Positions 45,014 to 57,280 of a stretch of DNA of 64,000 nt are shown here, piece after piece. How positions within the stretch are numbered: the stretch's first letter is position 1; the number at the start of each line of letters is the position of its first letter. The translations under genes were made by a program, and so were the position numbers. The notes beneath the pieces are model-generated. The model was given only the letters and a program-made list of their open reading frames with translations, ran no database searches and was not told the DNA's origin. The stretch spans positions 1 through 64,000 of the forward strand of contig CAOLHI010000965.1 in NCBI GenBank assembly GCA_948474755.1, written 5' to 3'. Origin of the DNA: Ctenosaura bakeri (Eukaryota; Chordata; Lepidosauria; Squamata; Iguanidae).

Positions 45014-46660
45014 TTACCCGGAGTCAAACGGCGAGTAAATCGATGCAAACGTCTCTGATAGGTTGACCTCTGGTATTTCAGTATAGTTAAGGGACACTTG
45101 GGGAGTGATTACTTTAAAGGGAGCTCTCCCTGTGGTCCCTTCAGGTGGATCCAAGTCTGGGATTCCTTTGGAGTCAACTGGCTGTCCCTTGCACTCTTTC
45201 AATTGAGAGACATGGAAAAACTTCAGCCAGTCTCCCTTCTTTCAGGGAATGCGAACCTGATAGACAGCTGGGGAGATTCTTTTTACGATAGGGGCAGGAA
45301 CAACCCACTTGGCAGCAAGAGAGTGCTTGTCCTTATAGAAATTTCTATACAAGACTAGCTGTCCCTCTTCCCACTGGCAAGGGTGATGTACCCATCTCAG
45401 CCTGTTGTCTATTCGTTACAGATTCTTCCCCAGTTGTGTTGCTACTTGTTTATGAATCTGACCTACATGTTGGATTAGGTTCCTCACCCACTCATTATTT
45501 AGGACAACACACTCTAAATCCGAGGGGAGGCTAGTGTCTATCCAAAAAGCCTCAGGCAGCATCATTTTACACCCGGTCATTACCATATGTGGTGTGAAGC
45601 CATGGGACGCTATGATGCCTCTAAAGGCCACTAAGATAATCAGTAGCTTCATGTCCCAGTCCTTTCCAGAGGAGCGCACCACTTTACGGAGTGCCTCCTT
45701 CAGGGAGCGATTGGTTCGCTCGATTTGACCGAAACTCTGTGGGTGGTGCGTGATGTGGAATCGCTGGCATATCCCCAGTGCCTTGCACAGTTCCCAGGTC
45801 ACCTCACCGGTGAAATGAACTCCAAGGTCCAAGTCAAGGTCACATGACACGCCCCAGCGAGCCCAGACATTATTAAACAATAATCGCGCTGCCGTACTAG
45901 CTGTGTTGTCCCAGCAGAGAAATGCCTTGATCCATTTGCTGAATGGATCTATGACTGTTAAACAGTATTTGTTCCCTTGAGGGGCAGTAGGCAGAGGGCC
46001 TATAAAGTCAATTTGAATGCATGCCCAGGGACCCTCAATGCGTTGGTGTTGTATGGGTGTCTTGGGTCCGGATGGGTCAGCATTGACCATGGCGCAAGCC
46101 AGGTAGTTGTTGACCCACTGGTCTACATCCTGCTTGATTTGCGGCCGCCATCCCGTCTCCCGGACCCTATCTAGAGTGATTCCTCGCCCTCTGTGTCCCT
46201 GCTCATGCACGAACTGAATGACATCTCCGCAGAGGTCTTTGGGCACTATCCAGTGGTGCTGGCTGCTGGCATCTACGGCCCAAAACACTCCATCTCTTTG
46301 CTCAATTTTGAACTGGCCAGACTCATCAGTGCCCTTCCTGGCTAGTTCAGAAATCTCCGAATCTCCTTTCTGTAATACTCCCAGGTTGAACATGGGAGGG
46401 ATCAATGGTTCCTTTGGATTCATATTAATGGTGGTGATGGGGGTTCCATCATCCTGTAAAGCTGCATCCCTAGCAATGGCATCCGCCCTGGTGTTCCAAA
46501 TACATATAGCCGTGTCCTTTTTCTGGTGCCCTCTGACATGGGCAACCCATGTAAGAGTGGTCCTTTCTTCGATTTGGGCTGTGATACTGATCCATTTATC
46601 TAGATGGGCTATGGGCTTCCCATCGGCAGTTTTTAGATCATTTTGGAATCAGATTGGTAA
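45014..46660 (-). pseudogene. ERV2 integrase
   Basis: The frame 46423-45416 (335 codons) holds the zinc-binding domain (VHEQGHRGRGITL; the CxxC pair reads YLAC, so one Cys is lost), the core motifs ACIQIDFIGPLP (first Asp), LDLGVHFTGEVT (second Asp) and HHPQSFGQIERTNRSLKEAL (catalytic Glu). After a stop at 45416 the C-terminal SH3-like domain follows (GQLVLYRNFYKDKHSLAAKW, then WLKFFHVSQLKE), the gammaretroviral layout. ERV1 lacks this end and the third catalytic residue. Confidence 0.88.
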
Positions 46661-47164
46661 CCAGACGCTGGCCACCTTGGCAGTCCAATCGGAGTCAGTA
46701 TAAATGACCAGGGGGCAGTCAAGCAGTTCGTGCTCCAGGATAGCCCTTAGAGCCTCTACTTCCGCAGCTTGGCTGGAGTGTGGACAGGCTTTCCCCTGTA
46801 GGATGAAGGAGTCTGTGACTCGGCTTACTCCATAGCCAGTCCGGGGACTGCCATCCATGTGCATGGAGGAACCATCACAGAACCAACATGTAAAGCCCTG
46901 GAGTTGAGCCTCCTCAAGGGAAGCCCCCCCCCCATTCAACTGGCCTTGACTGTTATTCAGTGGTGGTAAAGGGCACTCATGCGTGGCTCTGGTCACAACT
47001 AGACCATAGGGAGCCGGTGGATTCTGTGGTTGTTTCTGAAAGTCCACCCCACATGACACCAAGGAAATAGTCCATTTGGCAATCCGGGCGTTGGACACCT
47101 GGCCATTCTGGATCTTTCCTGAAAGAATGTACCTTAAGAGGTGTGTGGGTGGGGGTCTGGACAA
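46424..47164 (-). pseudogene. ERV2 RNase H domain
   Basis: Frame 47164-46649 gives the tether KYILSGKIQNGQVSNARIAK, FCDGSSMHMDGSPRTGYG, AAEVEALRAILEHELLD and IYTDSDWTAKVASVWLPI, all three acidic active-site positions of RNase H. A stop near 46649 breaks the domain before the closing RGHQKK block (about 46530). Collinear with ERV1 18213-18850. Confidence 0.85.
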
Positions 47165-48403
47165 TCACACGGGCACCCCCAATCATAAACTCCCAATGTG
47201 TCAGAACCCAGACCAGCGCAAGGCATGTTTTCTCACATGGGGTGAATTTGGTCTCATGAGGGTCCAAATTATGGGAAGCGCATGCTATTACACGCTGAGT
47301 GCCATTTAGCTGTTGTGATAAGACTGCTCCTATACTCCTATCCAAGGTGGCTAGTTGTATTAGGAATGGCTTGGCCATGTTCGGGTGTGCAAGCGCTGGC
47401 GCCTTCATCAAACCCTCCTTTAGTTGGGCAAAAGCCTGCTGCTGGGCCGGTCCCCATTCCCAGTGGGCATTCTTTTTCAATAGGTCATACAGAGGTCTTG
47501 CCTTGGTGGCAAAAGACTCTATAAAGTCCCTAGAGAAATTGAAGGTACCCAAAAGAGAACACAAGGAGTGCACATCTGTGGAGGCTGGTAACTTTGAGAT
47601 GACTTCTACCTGCTGTGCATCGGGAGTGCGACCTTCGGTTCCCAAGCAAAGCCCTAGGTATTTAACCTCAGTAAACACCAGTTGAGCTTTCTCTTGGTTG
47701 GCTTTAAAGCCAGTGTCTCAGAGGATCTGCAGTATCTCGTGGGTGACCTCTCTGGTCTTTTCTTTCAAATTAGAATGAATTAAGATGTCGTCCACATATG
47801 ACAAAATGTGGGACCGTGAAGCTGGCTGCAACTTGTTCCACATTTTGACCACATGGGCATGGCAAATGCTGGGACTAGAATGGAAACCCAAGAATGAAAA
47901 CATGAAAACCCTATAATGAAAACATACTGCTGCCTCCGGAACGTGAAGGCAAATTTGTACCAACACGCCTTGTGTAATGGAATAGAATGAAAAGCATTTC
48001 CCAGATCCAGAACACTATAGTATTTGGCTCCGGCTGCGATGGCGGACAAGATTTCATTATATTTAGCCGCAACCAGTGCCACAGGAGGGGTGATGGAGTT
48101 CAGAGCTCGGAAATCTACCGTCATCCTCCAGGTCTTGCCATCTGCTTTTAACACTGACCTTAAGGGCACATTACAGATGGACTGCATAGGGGTGACCGCG
48201 TCCCACTTGATGGATTTGATGGACTTGATGAAATTGTTTTCCCTATGCCTTCCTCTGCTTCGGCTGGGTACTTGTATTGTTTCTGAGGTGGTGGATCCTT
48301 GCCTTCTATCAAGACACAAGCTCCTTTTACAGTGCCGCACTCGATCTTGTCCTTTATCCAGACCTCCGGGAAAGCTTTCACCCAGGGGTCGCTTGCTGCA
48401 CAA
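46977..48403 (-). pseudogene. ERV2 reverse transcriptase
   Basis: Pieces at 48403-47780, 47966-47718 and 47678-46977 overlap in three frames. Motifs: KTWRMTVDFRALNSITPP with intact VDFR, YYSVLDLGNAFHSIPL, SFHSSPSICHAHVVKM and LSYVDDILIHS with intact YVDD. LCSLLGTFNFSRDFIESF and TLDRSIGAVLSQQLNGTQRV cover the thumb and connection. A CA/GA-rich slip near 47900 and a frameshift near 47700 break it. Confidence 0.87.
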
Positions 48404-48819
48404 TGCACAGGGGCAGGATCCTTAATGTGATGTATGGCCGAAATCTCAGCTGGTCCCTGATCTAATTGCCACAAAAACCTATTTGCATAATCAACTGTGA
48501 GCCTGTATCCCCAGAGGAATCCGATGCCTAGAAGACCTTCGTCCTCTCCCCGGTTTTCGCAAGCCCACAGCTTGAAATGAAATGTGTTAATGGACATGGG
48601 GATGTTCGTCCAAGTCCTGGCTTGGTGTCCCCCCCCACCATATCCAGTCAAACAGATAGTGTCCGGGGTGAGCTCACCATGCTTCACCAAATTAGGGTGC
48701 AGCACATTCAGCGCTGCACCAGGGTCCACAAGAAGGGTGGCAGGAGTCTTGTCCCTCTCAGTCCCTATGCCTGCCTTCACCCAGAATCTCCTCCATTTGT
48801 CTAGCATCAGCCGAGCCAC
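48160..48819 (-). pseudogene. ERV2 protease and pol start
   Basis: A 219-codon frame starting MARLMLDKWRRFWVKAG. The active-site loop is TLLVDPGAALNVLHP, where ERV1 has DSGA, so the active-site Ser is Pro here. After the protease end (LLGIGFLWGYRL) comes IEGKDPPPQKQYKYPAE, the run-in to reverse transcriptase. A small insertion of repeated gatggatttgatggacttga-type sequence near 48205-48240 shifts the frame. Confidence 0.82.
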
Positions 48820-48879
48820 GACATTCTTGGGGAGACTCCTGGACCGAGGGCACCCCTATTCTGACAAATCCAGGCAGGG

Positions 48880-50710
48880 ATAGTGTCCAGCCGGTGGGGG
48901 ACCGTTGGTCATCACCTGCACCGGTTGGCTACTTCCAGCCTGGAGATGCTTGTCCAAAGCCTCCAGCAGTTCTAAGGTGGGCTTACGATCAAACTGGCTC
49001 ATGTTCAGCCCTAATTTTCTAAGGATCCCCAAAGCTTCACTCGCTCAGATGAGTACATCTACAAGGTGGGGTCATAGCCACCGGACGTCTCCCAAGGAGT
49101 AACACTGCCTGTGGCCGTCTTGGGGGCCTGAGGTGGTGGAGTGGAGTTCCCTGCCTTGCTCATGGGAGCTTGGGAGTCCCTGCTTTGCCAGTTGTCCTGT
49201 CTGGCCCTGTAGTCCTGTCTCGGTGGGAGGCAGGAGTTCCCATTCCCTCGAGGGACCGCGTTTGGCATGGTCTTTCTATGTTGGGAATGGGGGCCATAGT
49301 TGGAGTACGTGAGCTCCTGTATGGGCTCCCAGTTCCCAACTTTCTTCCTGCTTACTTTGGGAGGAGGTTTCAAGGCACCAGCCTCACGGAGAAGGTCCGA
49401 GACTCTCTCAAGGTTGTTGCTGAATTCCTCCCAGCCTGTATTCTCTGGGTCAACTAGACCGAGAGCCATCTTGGTTTCATGGTTCAGACCTCCGTACAGG
49501 AGCGTCTTGAACGCCACGTGATTAAAATTATATCCTCCCGGAGCCAGGGGAACCTTCTCAGCTAATATGCCCAGGAGCTGCTTCCTAGCCACATAAGCTT
49601 CGGGGTTTTCTCAGGGTCCCTGCTGCTCCATTACATATAAAACACTAGCACTCTGCCCAGGCCACAAGATGCAGATGATCTCTCTCATCCACTCATGGGC
49701 CTCGAGTCTAACTAATCCTCGGGCCGTCACTGCTGTCTTCAACGTGGGGAGTTCAGATGAAGACATGCACAGGCTGGCCAGCTGTGTTAGGTCCTGGCCG
49801 TTGACTGTGGGGTGCGAGTAAATCATGGCATTGAGCCACATGATCCCTGTTTGCCTGTTCAGAGGACCAAGTTGATCTGCGATCACCTTGGCGTCCGTGG
49901 CTCTCCAGAGCACACGGGTCTCAATTTCCCGAGTCTCCTGCACCTCACCTTGGTCTGCATTTCCTTCTCTGTGAGGGGCCACAGTCATGGACCGGGTCTC
50001 AATGGGATGCACAGGGGCACCATGGTCAGCCCAGTCGGGGTTTAGGGGGTACGTTGCTAGAGCATCGTCCAGCATGGGTTCCCTAAAGGTGTCTGAGAGG
50101 AACGAGGGGAGGAACTCCAGACAGACAGCGGATATCACCGCCTGCCTTGTCTGGAGCTGGCTTTCCAGCTCACCTACTCTCTTTTGGCATGCCACATGGC
50201 CAACGGCGTGTTGCTGCTCTTTCACTTGGGCTGCCAAGAACTTAGCTGCAGCGTTGGAATGGGCCAGCAATTCCTCTAAAAGCTCAGCCCTGTCTTTCCA
50301 GGTCTGGACCTGAACAGTCACCTGGTTGAGCTTTTGTGAAGTTGCCTGCATGATGGACACAAAAGTTAACTTGTCCGCCCGCAGGGCTTCGTTCTCGGCC
50401 TGAAGCTGGGCTACGTCTTTCTCTAGCTCTTCCTCCTTTTCTCTAGTTGAAACCAGGGCAGTAGGGGCATCTTTAGCAGCAAGCCAAAGTCCCCATGTGG
50501 CCAAGGCATCTTTTGATGGCCCAAATGGGTTCTTAGACTTCCTCGCCTGAAGATAAACCTACCTTAGGGTGGGAAAAGGGTCTGCCATCTGGAAGCTGGA
50601 CTCCTTCCAGGGACACTTTCCTTTTTTGGCAACCCACTGCTCTATCTTTCCAACTACCTCCTTCTGCTGCAGAGGGCTTTTTACTTACATGACTTCCAAA
50701 CTAAACGTGG
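48880..50710 (-). pseudogene. ERV2 gag remnant with long coiled coil
   Basis: The frame 50504-49611 (297 codons) plus the one at 49592-49059 (177 codons) are a single reading frame split only by the TGA at 49611-49613. Upstream, KGKCPWKESSFQMADPFPTL (about 50620-50560) matches the ERV1 N-terminus, with a stop near 50557. Central part: about 100 residues of heptad-rich helix (KEEELEKDVAQLQAENEAL, AELLEELLAHSNAAAKFLAA, RVGELESQLQTRQA), then HPIETRSMT, a capsid-like block (IADQLGPLNRQTGIMWLNA) and a basic Gln/Arg/Pro-rich tail. No CCHC knuckle was found. Confidence 0.78.
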
Positions 50711-51630
50711 GACTGGGACTAGAGGGATGGGTAGAATCACCGAGATTCCTTGGGGGATTTTTAGGGACATGAACACAACGGAACTTTGCTAAGAAAGAGG
50801 GAATGGAGCCTATCTCTAGTCCACCCGAATATGGTCACTTTTGCCTGGCTAAGCCCGGCCACCTCAACAGCTTAGGGGCAAAAGGACAAGGATACGGTTC
50901 AGGGATGGGGAGGTCACCTAGACCCAGGAGAACCCTCACGAGGACTCTGTCAGCCATTGAAGGGGGAAAATGAACTCAGTGGAACTTACCGCGCCACCTG
51001 GCCAAGCAGCGAGGGGAAAGGGAGAGGTACCTATTCTGAACTGCCCTCAAATAGTTTTTTGGATGAGGGGGACCCTTCCTCTACCACAGGGAAACTTCCT
51101 GAAAACCCTGCCTAGGTCGGGGGTCACTACCTGCACCTAATTCTTATAAGTCGGGATGCACCCGAATTCACTACAGATGAGACACACTTGTCTTTCTACG
51201 CTACACCTAACCAAGGGGAATTCCTTCCCTAAGTGCTTTATGCCTGCCGCTAGAGTGTTGGATGTGTGTGGACTGTTCCTAACACCCTAGTGCTCAGATC
51301 CCAGCCCACAATCATGCCAAGTTAGGGATGTGATTCCCAGGACAGCTTGTGTACACCCCTTGCGATTGGTCTTGATTCACTGCCCAGAGAGCTAGTGACC
51401 AAGCCAGGGTGGCTGATACACACAAGTCAAGAGAGAAGGAGATAGAGATTCCGCCCAGATAGAGTAGCTCCTGGAGCTCAAACGCACAGATTATACTCTC
51501 ACATGTTCCTTCCTACCAAAGCTCTAGCGTCTTGACCAGCCGTTGCCCAAGTCTGTACCCAGCTGAGTACAAGTTCGCGACTCCCACTCAAATTAGGGGT
51601 ACAGGGGCTGCCCGCGTTACTCCACCACTC
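50711..51630 (-). other. ERV2 leader with putative primer-binding site
   Basis: On the minus strand the LTR end is followed by GAG and TGGTGGAGTAACGCGGG (about 51627-51611), matching the ERV1 site at 13662-13678 except for two transitions. The remainder is collinear with the ERV1 leader and has no meaningful frame. Confidence 0.6.
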
Positions 51631-52534
51631 TGTTACCCTGATTTCTGAAGGTCCTGTGAGGGACACCTAAGTGCGCACCAAATTATACTAGTTCGGGAAA
51701 TTAGTCAAAGCACACAAGCCAGCAATACGAGAGGCAGGGCAACGGAGCGAGATCTTTCACCCAATGTCTACGGGGTCAGATCGAGTCAAGGAGCAAACAG
51801 AAGTGAAATAACAATTGTTTTTACTAAAATACAATCAAACAGTGTATGCAGCACACTCACTCAGATAACTAGAGAAATAAAGGTTGGAGTGGGATAGAGG
51901 GATTTTTAGAGGAGGTTGTTGGTATGGGTAATACTACACATGTCCTGAAGTCCAGGTAGTCTACAGCAGAGGTTCGTAGAGATGAAGTTTCTCAGTACGT
52001 GAGACTGAGGGGAAGGCTCGCCAAGTAAAGCAGTAGCAAGGCAGAATGGAAGTTGGGAGCGATCCGAAGAAGTTCTCAAAGTCAGGGGTTCTTATAGGGG
52101 GACATGTGGCCATAGGCGAGTCTGTAACTTGGGGAAAACAATGAGTTTCGGGCAGGAGACAAAGCCTCCAAAAGGTCAGAATTTAGCATGATTAAATCCG
52201 AATTGTCAATAGAGTAGCCAGTATGCAAACGTGGAGTGCTTGACAGATGAGTATTTGTCTAATCAAGCTGCCTGCTTGGGGCAGGGAGTTCTTTGTAAGT
52301 AGCGTGCATACATAATGGGATACTTGCCTTGAGGTCTCCTGAAGCGGCGGGACGGCTATTTCTGGCCTGCCTGTATTTGTGTGGATTATCACAGTGATTA
52401 GCGGCCGTGCCTGTCTGCAAGCTTGTCTGGGGGACTTCGCAGCACATGGAGAGGAATAGGTAAAGAAGGCCAAATTATTGATATCAAAGTGATATCTAAT
52501 ATCCCACAAATCTGGGCTAGCAACTGTGATAACT
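51631..52534 (-). repeat. ERV2 5' LTR
   Basis: Plus-strand edges TGTTACCCTGATTTC and CTGTGATAAC(T); the last base of the expected GATAACA appears mutated. Contains the paired GATATC elements near 52481-52500, the promoter region (ccctataagaacccc on the minus strand) near 52090 and an ERV1-like U3. About 904 bp with no insertion. Confidence 0.9.
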
Positions 52535-52963
52535 CATCTACTAATGTTTTTCTTACTGCTTAAAGTTTTGATGTTTGTTTTCTACTCTCTCCACTAACCC
52601 TCCTGTGCTTCTCCACCTCATGCAGCATTTTTTCTTGGGGGGGACAGGCAGGATGTCAGGATGCCCTCCATATTATAGTAATGGGATATATAGTCCAGCA
52701 TAAGTAGCAGCTTGTTTGAAATCAAGAAGCCTAGGGACCAGAAACCATTAGATAAACAATAGCTAAGAATGCACTGATAAGCTCTTCCTGGCTCTCACAG
52801 CTTCGAGGTCTCTTGGAAAAGAGAGGGGAAAGCAGGGATTCTAAAGCCACAGCTATTGCTTTTGAACTTTAGTCTTGTCACTGAAGTCTTGTAAAATGTC
52901 TCACTCCAAATAAACAGTGTTTATTCAATGTACTATTTGTGTGTGTGGATTCAGTTCCCGACA
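52535..52963 (+). mobile_element. Gypsy 3' end and 3' LTR
   Basis: The LTR at 52654-52963 (310 bp) begins TGTCAGGATGCC and ends CCCGACA, preceded by a G/A-rich polypurine-like tract (ggggggacaggcagga, 52637-52653). AATAAACAG near 52908 is the polyadenylation signal. Position and orientation fit the Gypsy coding region ending at 42297, with ERV2 inserted between. Its matching 5' LTR is absent. Confidence 0.78.
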
Positions 52964-55900
52964 GAATTGTCTTTCATCAGTATTTTGGATCCAAGTGAAG
53001 CTCCTGTATTGGAGGTCAGCTTGTCCTTCATTAAATGATCCAGATCAAAAGATTATTTGATTATTCTGGGTTTTCCTCTTGGATTGATTGTGTTTGCTTT
53101 TAAGGGTGGTTACTGAATCACTCTTTGTCATTATAGTAAGGACTAATGGCAGGTGGTCACTTTCAATTCTGATGACAACCTCAAAGTGTAGAATTGTATG
53201 AAAAGCATTCATTGAAATTAGGCAATACTGGATCTGTACTGGATCTACATTGTTTGCTGAATCTCACCCTGCACAGCTCAGTGTGATAGCAATAAATCTA
53301 GCCTATACACAAGTTGTGCTAAGCAAAAACTTTTGAAATTTGAAATCTTATCTTTAGAAAACCTGGATGGGAAATATCTATCATCTTTTAGCTCAGTAAG
53401 AGTGGGAATTTTGTTTCCAATTCAATACCATTATGGCAAGACCTCGTATTTAAGTCCCCAAGAATATAAAAGTAAACCATGGGATGCTTAATAATCAAAA
53501 AGAATTTTTTTTTTAAATTTTAAGCCAAATACTCTGTGTTGAAACTTTGGAACTGAGTGGAAGGCAATAAATTGTTATTAAAATAAAATTAAAAGATGGT
53601 AATTGGAAAAATGTCCCCAGTGCTAAATGTTCACATCTCTCTACTGAAATAACCTTTGCTGCCATGTCACTGGAGATCAAAATTGCTAAATCTGTCCCTT
53701 CTGTCCCTTCTTGTTTAATTGGGAGCTTCTAAAGTGATAGGAATGAATCCTTCCATGGTGATATTCCCCGTAAGCCAGGTTTCTTGTAACAGAATAATAT
53801 ACTATCTAACAAATTGAAAAATGGAAGTGTCTCCACCTTTGCTGGTCCATCCTGCAATATTCCAGGAGATTAGTCAGAGGTGGAGATTCTCCTGGATAAT
53901 CCCCTGTCAAGCTTCAATGGAATTATTGGCTTTAGATACAATTCAACCATTTACAGAAGATTTTAGACTCACAGGGTTTTGCATACTGCTAGAATCAGAT
54001 AAATCAATTAAGTCAGAAACAAGTGAAGATGGATTCCTATCAGAGATGGGGTATATCTTCGCTTCATCCAAAGGCCCTCTAAACTCCATCTGGTTTAGAG
54101 AGGCTGAAGCTGGAGTGTTAGATATCTTGAGCTCCGAACAATTGATTTCTGCAGGAGAAATATTTTTAGCTTGTAGGGTTGGCTTAGAAATCACTAAAAT
54201 TTCTTCCAGGCTGTTTAATTGGAATTGACATTATAGAATTTAACCTTTTCTGAACTGTGCTTCCACTGGTGACTCAAAGAAGCTTTTTAAAAAGGCCTTG
54301 TCAGGAACTAACTCATTACCCCGTCTCCTCAATAGTATGAGCGGTTTAATTAATGAATTTCTAAAGTAATGCCTATGAAAAAAAAAAATTTAAAACCATT
54401 GTTCTCCCGTAATCATATTAGGAATGAGGGGATTTGTAAAATCAAGTAAAAATCTCAAGTAATGTAGAGATGAATATAACAGTTTTATTGATAATAAATT
54501 AACCTGTCTTAATCTTAGAAGTTGTTTGATGTGCATGCTAGCACTGGGAATTGAATTCCAGAAGGGGCACAACCCATTGAAAGACTAGACATTTAATGAC
54601 ACTTTGAAGACTTGGAGAGATAAACAACAACAATTATCCTTATTTGCAGCCTTAACAAAGGATGGAGTCTTAAAGCATTCCTCCAGTAAGCTGTCAATTC
54701 ATCTCAGTTTGACTGGCCATATCATGTTGGCTTACATTGCTAAAATCAAGATGTGTCCTCTCAAGGAACACACTTAATTGAGATAATGAGTCAAGGACCT
54801 CTGCTAACTTGGTGCAATAAATTTCAGTTTCTGAGCTGTTAATATACATTGTTCTGAGAGTAGCATTATGTGGGAAAATTGTGAACTGACATTTATCTCT
54901 GGGAGGCTAATGAATCTTCTTGCTATAAATCAACCAGCTGGTTAGGTGCTGCCTCCTCTTCACTCCCCAGCCCTTCCAAGGGTGCAAATCTGTTCTGCAT
55001 TGAGGACTTTGTTGAGGACTTTGACAAAAAGGGTGTCTGCAAGGTAATGAAGTCCTCTATCCTGGGTTGTTCGGTGTCAGTTGAGTTTCCTTTAGTAATG
55101 GAGGGGATGAGCTTTTCCTTCTTTCTGGTCAAGTTAGGGTCAGCTTGACTGCCTGAAAGTGGCAAGGATGTGTTACTGCAGTTTAGGCCTCCTTGGAGAC
55201 ACCCCAAAGATATCATTTTGATATCAATAATTTGGCTCTCTTCCACCACTCCTCTCCACGTGTTTGAGAGGCCCCCAGACAAGCACAGAGCTAGGCTCGG
55301 CCACTAATTGCTGGACATTCCATTCTCCACCCAGGCACGCCAGAAACAGCCAGATCACTGCTTTTAGGAGACCTCTGAAAACACCCTCATTATGTATGCA
55401 CGCTACCTACAAGGGACTCCCTGCCCTGAGCAGGCAACTTGGCAAGCTGAATACTCAAATGCCAAGCACTCTGTATTTGCATACTGGCTACACTATTGTT
55501 AATTCAGCTCTCAATCAATCATGCTAAATTCTGACCTTTCCAAAGCTTTGTCTCCCACCCTAAACGCATTGTTCTCATCGAAATGCAGTCACATTTCTCC
55601 CTATAAAAGCCCCTGATTCCGAGACCATCCTCGGATCGCTCCCAAGTTCCAGACCGCCTTGCTGCCACCGTGCTTGGAGAGCTTCCCCTCAGCTCTACGT
55701 GCTGAGATACATCGAACCCCAGCATTGCTCTCTATCTTCTTTCCAGGCTTCAGGAACAGGTTTCGTATCACCTGAATCAACTATCCCTCTGAAAATCCTG
55801 CTATCATACTCACACCTTTATTTTCCTTAGTTATCTCTGTGTGTGTGTTGCTTACATTGTCTGCCTGTATTTAATAAAGATCATTCACTATTTCCAACAC

Positions 55901-56240
55901 AGTCTGCTCCTTGACTTGGCCTGATCCCGTAAACATTGGGTTACAAGATCCTGCTGCATTACCCTGCCTCTTGTAGTGCCAACCAGTGCTCTTGACTAAT
56001 TTCCCCATCTTGTGTAATTGTAAGGTTATTTAGGTGTCCCTCCCGGGACCCCCAGTAAACAGGGTAACAAGTGCTGCCCTTTCCCCCTCTTGGTCATAGT
56101 TAATTTTACTTAATGTTTTCCTTAACACTTCTGCCATAAGTATTTTGTCTTAAATCTTTGATCCGTCTTTGTTCAGTCTGCTGTAATTTGTTAGTTCTAA
56201 TTGATTTCAACAGCAAACAACAGGATACATATAAAAGAAA
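52964..56240 (-). mobile_element. Decayed single-stranded-frame LINE with APE endonuclease, split by an LTR
   Basis: On the minus strand, a possible start MTKRGKG lies near 56117, before the LTR at 55171-56069. After it comes SLPLSGSQADPNLTRKKEKL and QNRFAPLEGLGSEEEA (55170-54923). A Ser-rich part (54194-53943) then leads to an APE endonuclease start: LISWNIAGWTSK, IILLQETWLTGN, MEGFIPITLEAP (about 53890-53720) and a FYILGDLN block near 53460. Not L1; it recalls CR1/L2-group LINEs, but I cannot name the clade. Many stops. No reverse transcriptase remains. Confidence 0.55.
55171..56069 (+). mobile_element. Solo LTR of the TGTTAC ERV family
   Basis: Starts TGTTACTGCAGTTTAGG and ends CAGGGTAACA, 899 bp, with the GATATCATTTTGATATC pair near the start, CCTATAAAAGCCC in the promoter region (about 55601) and AATAAAG near 55872. 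Flanking tetramers GATG and AGTG do not match well, so the duplication has decayed or the ends recombined. It is close in sequence to the LTR at 1981-2876. Confidence 0.9.
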
Positions 56241-57280
56241 AGAAAAATTATGGTAGTTAAGCAGACATCTCAAGAAACTCTGACACCATCTTGCATAACT
56301 TTCTGCTGGGTTATTGAAGATGAAGGTTGATGGGAGCAGGGAAGAGACTTCAATTTGAAATCTTCTCCACAGCCCAAAGAAGTACTGCCAAATTTCTCAA
56401 GATTCAGATGAAAGAAGGGAAGTGTTACTTTTATAGATTCCATTTTATGTATAAGTTATCAGAGGCATATATGCCTATGTAATGTTTGTAGTTGACAGGC
56501 TAACTACAATCCCAGAGATTTGGCTTAGAAGTTTAAAAAAAACTTATTCAGGAACAGTTGAGTAACAGCAGCACATTCTGGCAATTGCAAAGACTGAAGA
56601 ATTATTGAATGTACAGTGTCTTATATGTGGTGACATTACAAATTTGTGTACAGAAGTATCATATTTGACAGCTGATTAAAATAACTCTTTCCCCAAGTTT
56701 ACACCCCACCTTGTCAATGGCATGACCTTGCATCTGCATTTTTTTCCTCTCTTATCAGAGTTCATTAAAACAACATTTCCTTGTTTCCAACATACTGTTT
56801 TCTCATTTGGTTCTATCATTCCTGTCCAGCCCTTTGTTTAAAGCATTACATGGCTTTACATGGCATAGCACTGCATGACATCAAACATCAAATGAAGACA
56901 TAACATAGCATGGCATTAAACTGCAAAGTACTCACTGGAATCAAAATGTGTGGTGAGGGAAACAAAGCTGACCTGATAAACTGTATCCCCCAACATTTCT
57001 TTCTATTCTGGTTTATTTGGATACAAGTCATAAAATCTGCAAATCAAAGGGGGTGGTGTCATACTGAGTTTACTTCCAGCCCCTACCCCCAAGCCTGACT
57101 TCTACCCTTGAAAAGGAGCAGGAAATTCCCCAGCGCTCACTAATTCTCTCTTGCTGCCACCGCCCACTCAATTCTGAATATCTGAGCAGTACAGTGGGAC
57201 TCTGCTTAGTGGATTGACAATCTCTAGGCTTAAGGACCTTTCCCTTCCCTCCTCCTGAGTGAGAGAAGTTCTATCGAGCG
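56241..57280. other. Unassigned sequence with ATGGC-rich repeat copy A
   Basis: 56840-56980 shares a block with 58916-59035 (ends aaagctgacctga and aaagccaacctga; shared tggcattaaac and aaagtact words). Otherwise no gene was recognised. Confidence 0.45.

Larger units (their letters stand above)
42330..52534 (-). mobile_element. Endogenous retrovirus provirus ERV2 (same family as ERV1)
   Basis: Minus-strand order: 5' LTR 52534-51631, leader to about 50710, gag to about 48880, pro-pol to 45014, 3' untranslated region, 3' LTR 43238-42330. Pol keeps the integrase C-terminal domain that ERV1 has lost, so it is the better guide to the family. It sits inside the Gypsy element between the chromodomain and the Gypsy 3' LTR. 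Flanking tetramers are CTTC and CATC (3 of 4 alike). The two LTRs differ strongly in U3. Confidence 0.9.

Noticed and set aside
54923..55282. 119-codon minus-strand frame as one protein
   Set aside because: Its first third is LTR sequence (U3 start of the LTR at 55171) fused by chance to a LINE frame.
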